NCBI GenBank assembly: GCA_963556695.1
Contig: CAUWAG010000018.1
Span: 1,488,001-1,552,000, forward strand
Reading direction: 5' to 3'
From: Anthostomella pinea
Taxonomy: Eukaryota; Ascomycota; Sordariomycetes; Xylariales; Xylariaceae
DNA length: 64,000 bases
Below the pieces are notes generated by a model that saw nothing but the letters and a program-made list of their open reading frames with translations, was not told the origin of the DNA and did no database searches. Position numbers and translations under genes: made by a program. Shown here piece after piece: positions 20,966 to 31,889 of this stretch. Each line of letters starts with the position of its first letter. Positions within the stretch are counted from its first letter, which is position 1.

Positions 20966-22930
20966 CGTAAAGTCGCTTGCGTATCAAGCCGGAAAGCAGC
21001 CGTTATTAGTCAGACGCGGGTATGTGCTGTCGACAGGGGGTCGATTGGTTGTAGCAGAGCGTAGTTGGATGCCCAGCGACGTGTGGAAGAATTAGTAATA
21101 ATTAGAGAAATGATCGGGTACGACGTGGGGTGTGGCGGTGCAGTATGGCAGTGCGGTGCGGCGGCGGGGTACTGAGCCACAGCTGTAGCCTCTATTCATT
21201 GCCCCTTTGCATTCAAGCTCCCGAGATTCATTACCAAGTCGCATTGGTTAAGGAACAACCGGCAGGATGCTTTTAAATGCATTCTGCTGTCGATATCCAT
21301 AGGAACCAATGACTAGCATTAGTGAGGCTAGAGACCTACCCGTGTGACCATATATGAGACCGTCCCTCCTCGAACTCAAAACAAGAAAACTAAGACCCTC
21401 AGCATACCCCCTGATCTACACTCCACGGCTTCCTGGCCAATCCTTCGTTGCCGCTCGACAGTATCGAAGACGGGCCATCGACTCGGGCATGTATAGGACT
21501 ATTTCTCATACCGTAATCGTGCTGCTAGGATCTGTCGTCGTTTAGGCTGACAAGTTGGTGACGAGCTCCAGCATCACCTGTGCTAGCCCCCTGAGAAAAA
21601 GAAAAAACTCGAACACTGGACAGCTGGTCCAAGCGCTAATTCGCACCTAATTGCTGTTTTTCTTATGAAGAACCTCGTCGCGCCCAATATCTCTTGTGTA
21701 TACCCTTTCCTCCCAAATTGGCCTTCGCCATTTACGACTTAACCGCGTCTTGATAATCAGTTACTCACTCGATTCCCAAGATTTCTAAATTACTTAGCTG
21801 AATAATCAGATCCTCCGGCCCTTTCTCGCATATTTACAAGTTGCCTCGGATGGTCTACGGGTGTCAGTGGGACATCACAAGAGCTAAGGAAAGATAAATT
21901 ACGGTTGGCCCTACGGGACTCCTTGCGGAAATGGACCGGGTTACTACTACGACGTGAATAGCCCTTCACCTACGCCGTCTGATCACCATCCTTACAACTT
22001 CCAAGACCAGACCCCCCAGCGACTGGCTACGCGCGCTCACCACCGCCGGCAGGACTGAACTCAGAGCCAGAGAACCGCTCCTTTTCTGGATCTGTCATTT
22101 TCTTTTCATAGTTTCTATGGTGTACATCCAGAAAGAACTCTCCACAAAAGATGCCAGACCTAGAACCCGCCTCTGGGCAGGAGTAGTGGGATGCATGCAG
22201 TAATAAGATCCAGCAATGGCTCAAATTTTGGCATGCTGGACCGGTGGCAAGCTTGTCAATGACAAACATCTAAATCTGGATATGTGTTTATTTATGAACA
22301 ATGATAGTGATACTAGGGCAGATATTGGTCTCTCGACTCGCCCTAGGTAAATAGCAGCGTCAGTTGCAGCTGGTGGGAAGCTTTGTCTTACGCATAGGAA
22401 CGCATCTCTATTTATTGGTTGTAGAAGCTGAGGCATAACAGAGTCGACATCAAGCTGTTTTCCAAGCAGACATTCGAAATCATTCCCAGTAAACTACACG
22501 GCCTAGACTGTCATTGTTACAACAACTGTACTTGTAGTAACGACCGCGGGAAATGTTTCCACAATTGTGGTTAGTAGCGGCGGCTTCGTCGGTGATGTCG
22601 AAATCAGATGGTTGACTAGAAGGATAAGGTGAAGATGAGCTTGTCTTCCATAGATTTCTTGTACATCTTGGATTATTAGAGTTCGTTGCAAAGACAGGTT
22701 TCCTACACGGCAGCCTGGATGATATGGTGTTTGATAGGCCGTTGGTAGCGATTGAAGAAGTAGAATTGACCGTGAGATCCACCTTGCTCAATGTTCCTAT
22801 ACCCAGAGAAGTGGATGACTGTGAACTGCAATTTTTTAATGTGTTGCCGTGAGGTCCGGTACTAGTAATTTGTACGGACAGGCATCGAGATACCTTGTAT
22901 GAAATGACCAAATCCTAGCAATCAAGTCAG
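20966..22930. other. no recognised gene
   Basis: GC-balanced, with 20966-21180 probably the promoter of the minus-strand gene. Two weak coding hints: an ATG at 22216 (+) opens 44 codons including HLNLDMCLFMNNDS, faintly like a cyanovirin-type lectin motif, stopping at a possible splice donor (AGGTAAAT); and 22508-22600 (+) reads TVIVTTVLVVTTAGN, like Ser/Thr-rich cell-wall proteins. Neither forms a gene I can support. Confidence 0.35.
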
Positions 22931-23825
22931 GGTAGCTAAAGCGTGCTATCCTTTCGAATTTTCCAAGCTACTTATTTAAAAGCGTCAAAGGCGAAGGCTT
23001 TACTACTAACTTAGACTGTAATTGTCTAAGCTAAAAAATGAATTATTTACGTTACATATAACCACCTCCGGTTTTATATGTAGTTTTATATTCTTAAACT
23101 GTTGCGTAACATGCTGTTATCGCTTATCGCTTGCCTTATATAGCTTGGAGCTATAAACAATATACAACGACTTTATAAGTAGTAAAATTAAACCTTTGTT
23201 ATAATAGTTTATTGCTTATAAAGCGTTATTTTAAAAGATAAGACTTTATCGAATTATTATTATTAGAAACGTGTTTTAACTATGTTTATTAAACATATAC
23301 CTGTTTTTCACTTATTATAAACTTAGTTCACCGCTGATTATTTTAAACAAATTTATAAATAACTGCTAGCAAGCTAATAGATTGCAAACCTTAAAATTCA
23401 AGGTTATAGCATATATTGTAAGGTACTTAGCCGCTAATAACACTTCTAAATTTTCTAGATATTACTAGCACTTTTAATATATAATATAAAAAAGAGCTTT
23501 TGCAAGGTAGTTATTCTAATAAGTTACCTTTACCTAGCTTAATATAGCCAAAGACCCGTCGTTATGCTAACATTTAGTTTTAGCGAAAGTATGTTATACT
23601 TATTACTTTTAATTTATACCCTTGCGAGCGGTGCAATAGCCAGCCATCTAGGCCTTAGCCGTAGATTTTTTCCTGCCTGTAGAACCCGAGAACCTATCTT
23701 CAACAAAACGTATACCACGCGATAAAAGCTAGTCTTTTAGCGAAGGTATAGCTTTTTTTGGTTTGTAGTTGTAAATTTGTTTTACAATTAATACTTATTA
23801 TCATATAAATGTCGTTTTTAAGGCC

Positions 23826-24039
23826 CGTGACGGCCTACACAGACCTTCCCACATGACAAGTGGATATTTCCCAATAGGGGAAGGATCTGACCAGAGGATC
23901 CCCTTAAAGGGGCAACCTCCTACTGTACCTATCTCTCTCTCTCTCTTCCTTTCCTCTCTAGTCTTGATATTCTCGTCAATAGAGTAATATCTGCTTGCTG
24001 CCGGCCATGTCCCAGCTCCTTAGTACGATCGCCGTGACA
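23826..24039 (+). mobile_element. solo LTR of the Gypsy-2 family
   Basis: A 214-bp LTR matching the 5' LTR of the element at 51503. The start reads CGTGACGG in place of TGTGACGG; the end is GCCGTGACA. The exact 5-bp target duplication AGGCC lies at 23821-23825 and 24040-24044. It contains the polypyrimidine CTCTCTCTCT block and GACCAGAGGATCC shared by the family. Confidence 0.93.
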
Positions 24040-25495
24040 AGGCCGAGGTTATCAGCTATGTTTTGAAACCGAGCCCAGTCGCTTAAATGTTTTTAATTTT
24101 TAAGTAAATCATTTTAAGGTCATGCGGCGTTGTTTAAGCTGAGCCGAAGTCGACTAGGATTTCCTCTCGGTAATTGCTTGTATATATATCTTATACGAAA
24201 ACGCCGTGCTTATTTTTTTAACTATTACTTTTTATTCTTTTCGTTAAAGCTTATAAGTTAATAACTAGATCGCTTACGATAAAAATTTTTATTATAGAGC
24301 GTATAAAGCTGCTTTTCACCTTTTTAACGGTGTTTATCACTTAATATTTTTAATAAATATTAAATGCTTAGCTCTTTTTCAATTTATGTTACGTCTTTTT
24401 TATATTGTTTTAAAAGGTCGTTACAGTTTACGAATTGACGATATTAAAGACCTTACTGTTACCGTGCTTTTTATAAGAGGCCGTATGCGCGGTATTCAAT
24501 ATTAATATTCAAAATTAAGCTTTAACTCGCCCGTGTTAAAGACGTTAATACTCTAATTGAAAAGCAGATATATCTTATTAAATTACGGTATAATTAATAA
24601 GCTATTTTCACCGCTTCGTTCTTATATGCAATTCTTACCTTTATATTATATCGATAAAAACCTTAAAAGTATTATTTATACTATATATAATGTCGTAGGT
24701 CGATATTAATTAAGCTTTTAATATTATTATTTTATAACGTGCCGAGTTTCGCTATCATTTTAACGCCGTAATTATATATGTTTCCTACTCTATAATAGCT
24801 TTAAATAAATGTTAAAAGATCTTTTTAAGTTCGAACTTTATAAACAAACCTTTAATAGTAGTTTTGAAGTGCTGCTTTTCTTTTTCTTTAAGTTATTAAA
24901 ACGGTGCTAAGTATATATTTTACCACTTTTAAAAATAGCGTAGGTATTATAATAATATCTTTAAATAACCTTTGATTTAGAAGGTTTATAAGACTTAAAT
25001 AATGCGTTTATTAATCGACGATTACCTTTATAATTATTTAAGTCTTACATTATAACGAACTTGAAGCCTCCTTTAATGTCCGCACTTTTACGTGTTTTCA
25101 ATTTAAACACTAGCCAGACTTTAAAGATATTATTATTACCGCATAAACAAAAGTAATATATAATAGTTTGTATAAAAAAGACATAGCTTCGATAATATAT
25201 TAAATCTTAATACAACCACTCCAGCAATACAGAAGTGTTAACATCTTAAACTTGTCTTTTTAAACGTCTTTAAAAACAAAGCACGTTAACGTGGTTTCTT
25301 ACTTTAAGAACACACTTTTATAACTATTAAAAGCAGGCAGTAAGAATTCTTGCAATCGCTTTTTATCGACCCTTTTTCTTCCGGCAGCTCCTTACAATCA
25401 TTAACGGTACTTAATATAAAAAAGCTAGCATTATAACAGCAACTTAGCTAGCCGTCGATTGAAAAAGAGCCTATTTAAGGGCCTTTTTTACTATA

Positions 25496-25688
25496 TATGA
25501 CGGTGTACAACTGTATCCACCTGGTTGGATGCTGAGTCATCAGGTTACGTGTAGATTAAATAAGGAACGGGTCCACCACATAAGGTGGGTGTACGCACCA
25601 CACCTTAGCTTGCTTCTCTTTCCTTCCTCACCTGTTATTTTCGGAATACAACACCAGATTCCCACACAACGCCGCAGGCATCGTGACA
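25496..25688 (+). mobile_element. solo LTR, family L3 (193 bp)
   Basis: Starts TATGACGGTG (TG to TA, as RIP would give) and ends ATCGTGACA. The exact duplication CTATA lies at 25491-25495 and 25689-25693. Apart from the ends it does not match the Gypsy-2 LTR, so it is a separate family. Confidence 0.78.
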
Positions 25689-27620
25689 CTATATTAAAAA
25701 GCAGCGTTTAAGAGATACATCGTTTATAACACCTTTATTGAGTTGGGGACAGTAACAACACGCACAATGGGGCAGCTTGTATAATGGATAAAAGAAGGAG
25801 AAAAGAGAGCCATTAGCAGAGCCACGCAGTGAATTTGAAGAGTGTGTCACATAGAGATAATACAATGTGTATCTGAACTGATCGCTCAATTATATGTGTT
25901 ATAAGAGAGGAGTGACTGTTTAGAAAGACAGAAAAAAGTAACGAAAAATGAACAGTGGCCATTATATGCCATAAACCTGGCTGTACATGACATCAACCCT
26001 GCCCCAAAACATTATAAAAAAGGCACCTAAAAATGTATAAGAAATTAAAGAATAATCCATATTAAAAGCTTATTAATTGATGAAAAAGAGTAAAACCAGG
26101 CTATAAGGTTTAATTATTATAGGTTGTATTATATAGTTACGCGGCTAAGTTATAAGTAGACTTTTTTAACCGTTTATAATACTTACGATCTTTAAGTTAT
26201 AGTTTAAGTGGTAGCTAAGAAACCACCCTTTTTAAATAATAAGCTAGCAGTTTTAACTAGTTTTTAAAATGTTTACGAGTTATTTTTGAAGCCCGCTTTA
26301 ACTTAGCTACTTGATAAGAGATATGTTTCATTTAATAGCTTATTTTAGATAATACTAAGCAGTAGTGAGTCATTAGTTAATATATAAGTATAAGATAAAG
26401 TTAACCGTGACTACTGATTTACGCGCTTTATATACTAAGCTTAATCTTGTGAAAGCTAGTAAAAGCCGGTGTTAATTTATTAAATAACGCTAAGCTTCTT
26501 TTATATTAATATAAGCGTATATATAAAGACAGCAAAACCTAGTTATTCTAAAAAAGCAGAGAAAAAAGACACTTTATTTTTACGATTGGCTTAATTTTAA
26601 TACAACGCCGTTATAAGAAGCAGAAAATTCTTGAATGTTGTAACTAGTTTAATAAGCTCGGCGTTTTTAGCCTTTATTTTGACCTTTAAAATTTTGTAAT
26701 TATTAAAGGCCAACCTTTAAAATCCTGTTATACTTATTATCTTTTAGGACCGAGGGTGCTGGAGGACGAGGATATAAAGAATGATTTAAACCCGTACTTA
26801 ATCGAATATAAGCAGCAAAAGTTTATAAGGCAGACCAGTTTGTAAGTAAGTTAGTAAACCTTGTTAAGGCGTTAGCTGTTATTAATAAATTTAAGCGCTT
26901 ATAAAAACGTGCTAGCCGTTAAGATTTTAATAATATATACGTAAATATTTAAAGTTAAAAAATGATATTTAGCTAACAACGTTAATCATAAGCAGTTTAA
27001 ATATTTAATTCGTTCGTTAACCTTAAACAGCGGCAACAACCAATGATTATTAACGATGCCAGTACTAAATTTAACGCTAAAACCGGCCGAGGTAAAAACA
27101 GTAGGATTTTAACAATTGCATATTGATCGTTCACGATCGTACGGTGATTATTAATAATAATGATAAGGGTTTTAAAGTAATTACTAAATACTTTTAAGCC
27201 CTTATAAATATAAGGAAAGCTTACGTTATCAATAAGGTAAAAGGTTTTACTTATGAGCTAGTTTTTATATAATTTAGTTTCTTATCGTATTTTAGATGCT
27301 ACTAGACTCGTAATTTTTTATAAGCGATAAAAAATACTTATATATGCGATTTTATAATGTTTTATTAATAAACAGAAAGTTAAGAGCAAATCCTGAATAA
27401 TAAAAGGCTATATAAATTATTAAAGTCTAAATAACTCCTTTTACTAAAGTTATAAACCGTTAAAAGTCTTCAAATAAATGAAAATATTAAAAGAATAATA
27501 ACATCTTATTAAACGTGCTACATCTAGTGTTATCCTAGTTTATTAAACGTTATTTTTAATACCATCGTAACAAATGTTAAATGGAAAGAGCTAATACGTT
27601 ATATATTCTTATACGACTTA

Positions 27621-27832
27621 TGTCACGGCGAGCGTACTGAGGAGCTGGGACATGGCCGGCAGCAAGCAGCTATTACTCTATTGACGAGAATATCAAGACT
27701 AGAGAGGAAAGGAAGAGAGAGAGAGATAGGTACAGTAGGAGGTTGCCCCTTTAAGGGGATCCTCTGGTCAGATCCTTCCCCTATTGGGAAATATCCACTT
27801 GTCATGTGGGAAGGTCTGTACAGGCCGTCACA
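27621..27832 (-). mobile_element. solo LTR of the Gypsy-2 family
   Basis: A 212-bp reverse-orientation copy (TGTCACGGC...GCCGTCACA on the plus strand). The exact duplication ACTTA lies at 27616-27620 and 27833-27837. Confidence 0.95.
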
Positions 27833-27990
27833 ACTTATGAAAACTTAAAGTCTTTGTTTAATTAATCAATATATCGTTATTTTACCTAGTACTTGAAGCT
27901 CGTTGAAAGCTAAAACTTAATTAAATACTTGTTATATTTCCAGCATTTTACGTTAGTAATAGTCTCTTAATTAGAAGAGGATTCTTTTAT

Positions 27991-28410
27991 ACCTGGATGA
28001 ATGCGTAGATCACTTTGAGGATCTCGTAACGTATGCCGATCTTTCTCAAAACAAGCACGAGAACACTGGTAAGATCCACCGGTGCACCATGTCCCATTCT
28101 GTCCCAGGAACTGGAGTATGCATTGAGTACTACAATGGCACTGGTATGGAACAAGGGACGAGTAGCAGCGAGGATGGTGGACTAGCTAAGGACCAGAAGA
28201 TGATGTCATTAAGAGCAAGGCATAATTGCGCCGTATCTGGCCCCGTAGCTGGTTTTGAAAGGACAGACATTGCTGTGCTCCAGGTTAGGTAGCTAGCTGC
28301 TCTCGCCGTTAATCTCGTAAAATCGCTTAATCCAATCAAAGACGTTATTATACTTAAAGCCCTCAGCTTACTCCGGTTATCAGTATTAAAATAATGACAA
28401 TCTTGGTAAT
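27991..28410. other. unrecognised GC-balanced stretch
   Basis: A plus-strand frame is open for about 90 codons (around 27999-28292, including YLDECVDHFEDLVTYADLSQ and then an ATG at 28089), with normal composition, but I do not recognise it. It abuts the LTR at 28411 and may be part of that element's internal region. Confidence 0.3.
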
Positions 28411-29433
28411 TCTTACAAACCATCAAGACATACAGGGGAAGAGGCCCAATGACAGGCCCAACAGGAGAGACAGGGACAGAAGAGAACCAGGATTGATTGA
28501 TTGATTGTATTTATTGTGGGTGCAGTCCCTCCATAGGGCAAACCACGCCTCCCAGAGCCATTGCATCGCAAGGTTGTAGAGGTGTCAGTCTAGATACATT
28601 CAGATCCGTGCATGAGCCTATCCTCGCTGTAGCGGTACCAACCTGGAGTGACCAGATGGTTTTAGTCAATACCCAAACACGATTCTGTCAGAAAAACCTC
28701 CTGTCCAGTGACTAAGCAACCCAGTGAACCTCAGTCCTCTGGTGTACACATCGTTCCAGTAGCCATTCGATATATGTCGCATTAGTGGGTGAAGTAGGTG
28801 TTTGTTATCTGCTGGCGAGGGAACCCACAAGGGGAAAAACCTCGCAGGAGTGGGTGTTATGGAGACAAGCTGTTTGGTTATCAGGCTCTGCGATAAGGGG
28901 CCTCTCCACTGTCGTGTGCTGGTTGTCGACTCACACAAGCCGGGTCAGAAGGGGGCCATAGCAGGATTTGAACCCACTTGTTCTTGTCGCCCACCGCACA
29001 AACGAGAACACAACCAGGCGCATTTGACCATTGCGCCATACGGCAAGAAGAGAACCAGGAAGACACACAGACCACAAACCAAGAGCACGGATCACGTGAC
29101 CTAGGTAGCACGTGACGGATATGTTGGATCAGACATATCCAACATATCAGCCTCATCAGTCAGGAAGAGATTGGATATATAAGGATGGACATTTCCTGGC
29201 TAGACAGATAGACAGGCTCTACCTCAGTGATCAATTTAAACATCTTAGCCAACCCTAAGGTGAGAGAAATTTCCTGATCACTCGACTATACAGTGATCCC
29301 CTGGATCAGACCAAGCCCCAGCATCTGAGTGTCTTCTAGTTGACAGAAGCCTCTATCGTCCTTTGTGTTGACTTACCTCAGAACATAAACCCTATAGAAC
29401 CCTTTAGCCTCATAGGTTAGACGGCTTGTCACA
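28411..29433 (-). mobile_element. LTR, family L2, split by a SINE
   Basis: In minus orientation it starts TGTGACAAGCCGTC at 29433 and ends near 28411 (GGTTTGTAAGA, against GGTTCGTAACA in the copy at 8787). Removing the SINE and one duplication leaves about 455 bp, close to the 469 bp of the other copy. The TATATATCC box is conserved near 29175-29183. TCTTA occurs at both edges but overlaps the LTR end, so the duplication is not certain. Confidence 0.78.
28493..29045 (-). mobile_element. tRNA-derived SINE, copy C
   Basis: A 553-bp copy nested in the L2 LTR. The perfect 15-bp target duplication AGAAGAGAACCAGGA lies at 28478-28492 and 29046-29060. It differs from copies A and B by scattered substitutions and by lacking the GGAGCTACCCCCCACG block; its tail is an AATC-type repeat, not AAAC. 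It therefore represents a second subfamily. Confidence 0.94.
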
Positions 29434-30384
29434 TCTTATCGCTTTAAAAGTAATTAAATAATTAATAAGTTATTATTTATTTTTAAATAATATTACTTGC
29501 GATTTATATTGATTTTTTAATTACTTAATATTGTAACTATTAAACTATTATATAAGTATTGATATTAAAGTAATAATTTATTATAAATCTACGATATTCA
29601 CGTTAATATTAACTTACGATAACCTTATCGTTAGGTTAGTTGCTAAGGCTATAAGGGTACTTGTCGATTGAATTGGTGTTGCCATACACTTCTGTATTAA
29701 TCCACCGTGGATATCCGTTAAGTTGTTCGGGACCTTGCTAAGAGAACTCAGTTTGCCTCTGGACGATCCCTAGACATCACAAGTTCCCTTCTTGCCCCTT
29801 CTCGCTTGACCTCGTCCAAAAGCTCTTCTTTGAGCCCGTCTCCGAAACTCTGCCGGTACAAGAGTTCGAGTCCATATTCTTCCGCCAGGGCACGAAACCC
29901 CTTCCTACGGCACCACAAACTCAGTTGTTTACTGCTTCCTTAAAGGGCCTAAGCCTCACCCTTGGCAACCCTTCGACCTGCCTTCGGGGGCAACAAACAA
30001 TATCTCAAACACGGCGAACGGAATTTGAAATAAGGCCGGTCGCGATCTCACGTGTTCCAGAAGTCTGGTAATGGTTTGTAAACTTTGGCCGACACGAAGG
30101 TGGCGCCAGCACTAGCATCTGGACGTTCTATGCCGACAAGGTTGTCTCATTTTCAACTCCGGGCCTCGACATCACGACCCGATAGTAGGCCGGGACTCCG
30201 CCCCCCACGCCCCCCGAAGCTTCAACGGATAACCACGGGGCTGGGGTCGTTTCGGTGACGGCCAAGCCACGGCACGGTGTGACTGGCACGTGCAGATGGG
30301 ATGGACGACACTTAATGTTTGTCTACAGCTTCTTCAACCCCCTCTTCCGTCCTCCAGCTACCAGTCGCCCAACCCGCCTCCACG
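29434..30384. other. AT-rich strip then unrecognised flank
   Basis: 29434-29650 is AT-rich with stops in all frames. 29700-30384 is GC-balanced and forms the 5' flank of the SurE-like gene; I see no coding sequence in it. A pyrimidine-rich tract (about 30330-30355) precedes the gene start. Confidence 0.5.
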
Positions 30385-31458
30385 ATGCATACCGCATCCC
30401 TTCTGCCGGCGCTGCCCATCCTGGCTTCACACGGAGCGCGTATTCTGCAATCGAACGACGATGGCGGGGCCGAGCTGTATATCCGCTCATTCAACGATGC
30501 CCTGAACAAGGCCGGTCACGACGTCGTCCTGTCTGCCCCAGCCGAGAACAAGTCGGGCACCGGTGAGTTTACACATGCCCCTTTCTCATCTCCGGGTCGT
30601 ATATACTCACGAAGCTCTGCAGACTCAATAGATCTGGAACCCGAGCCACGCACAGATTCCTGTGAATACAACAGCTGCCCAGCCAACAGCGGCCCCATCG
30701 GCACAAACAAGACCAACACGCGGCTGAACTGGGTGAACTCGTTCCCCGTCACGTCGGCGCGCTACGGCATCGATATCTTCGGCCCGCTGATCTGGGACGG
30801 CGAGGGCCCCGAGCTCGTGGTATCAGGACCAAACGTGGGCTCGGTAGGTATAAAAACATCCCGTCACAAGACCCTGGGCCTTCTATTCGAGAGCAAGCTT
30901 TGTTGTTCCCATTCATTCTTCATGTATGGGGTTGAGGACACGATGTTAACGCACACGCAGAACCTCTGGGTCCAGGTGCCCTTCTCCGGCACCGCAGGCG
31001 TCGCCGTCTACGCAAGCCACGCCGCCCAAATCCCAGGCATCGCCTTTTCAGCCGCGTCGGGCGGCTGGCTCGCCTTGAAACACATCTCCCGTTCCGCGCG
31101 AAGCCTCGTGTACGCACAGCTCGCCACGCAGCTCACCAACGCGATCCTGGCCTCGGGCAAGTCGTACCTCCCCGCCGAGACCTAGCTGAACGTCAACTTC
31201 CCTAAGGTCGAGGGCAACTGCACCGATCCTTCAAAATTCAAGTGGACGCTGACGAGAATCGATCCCGCGGGCTTTTTCTCCAGGCATGATGTCGAGACGT
31301 GCGGCGGCACTCGCCTGCCGACTGAGACGAGCGTCCTGCGTGGCGGGGGCTGCCGCATTGCGGTCAGTGTTGGCGAGTCGAGGTACAAGACGACGGCGGC
31401 TGCGGACAAGCAGGCGGTGGTGCTGAAGAAGCTGGGGAGCATGTTGACTTGCGTGTAG
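30385..31458 (+). pseudogene. SurE-like secreted acid phosphatase/nucleotidase, one nonsense codon
   Basis: Exons 30385-30562, 30623-30843 and 30961-31458, with introns GTGAGT...CTGCAG (60 nt) and GTAGGT...ACGCAG (117 nt) that keep the frame. The product starts with a signal peptide (MHTASLLPALPILASHG), then RILQSNDDG, the SurE metal-binding start, then PELVVSGPNVGS, FSGTAGVA, IPGIAFSA, and a C-terminal LNVNFP region. This is the fungal secreted SurE family that hydrolyses phosphomonoesters. Full length would be about 298 residues. A TAG at 31183-31185 stands where the family has Trp before LNVNFP (TGG to TAG), while the 90 codons downstream are intact and end at TAG 31456-31458. So it is a very young pseudogene, or a truncated 207-residue product is made. 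The residue after NDDG is Gly where Trp is common. Confidence 0.87.
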
Positions 31459-31889
31459 TGAGCATATCTTGAGAGGGCAGTACCTTTATTCAATACGAAA
31501 CCATTCGCGACGGCCGATTACTACACTGGTGAACTGACAGTGCATGATGGCAAGGCTGGATTGGAAAGACTGTTCTGCTAGATCGGTACCGCGAGCAGAT
31601 TTCGGAGATATTGCAGCGGTCAAGTCGAAACGTCCGAACGGGCACGAAGCAATGGGCACGAAGTCGATGTACGGGGCGCTTGACAAGTATCAAATTCAAC
31701 CGCCCCTATTCTACACTGAGCAGAGTAGAGTCTATGCATACATCGACGCTCGCTAGCTGCCAGGTAGGCAATGAGTCAATAACGAGTAATCCAGGCTTAT
31801 ACTTGGCCAAAACTACAAATACAAACGCTGGTGGTATGCAAACCATGATAAGCCCCGAAAGCCTCTCATCCCGCTAGAGCATGTCCATC
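31459..31889. other. intergenic, nothing seen
   Basis: GC-balanced spacer between two convergent genes. Small open frames on both strands have no recognisable content. Confidence 0.6.

Larger units (their letters stand above)
22931..27990. other. AT-rich block, RIP-like, with solo LTRs
   Basis: About 5 kb of very AT-rich sequence with stops in all frames. GC-normal islands are the solo LTRs at 23826, 25496 and 27621, a patch at 23630-23710, and about 300 bp after 25700 that may be an element remnant. No gene is visible. Confidence 0.8.

Noticed and set aside
22216..22350. Cyanovirin-like lectin start
   Set aside because: Only about 25 residues are vaguely similar, no signal peptide, and no convincing second exon.
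23936..23948. Microsatellite-type CTCTCTCT tract as an independent feature
   Set aside because: It is an internal part of the Gypsy-2 LTR and recurs in every copy.
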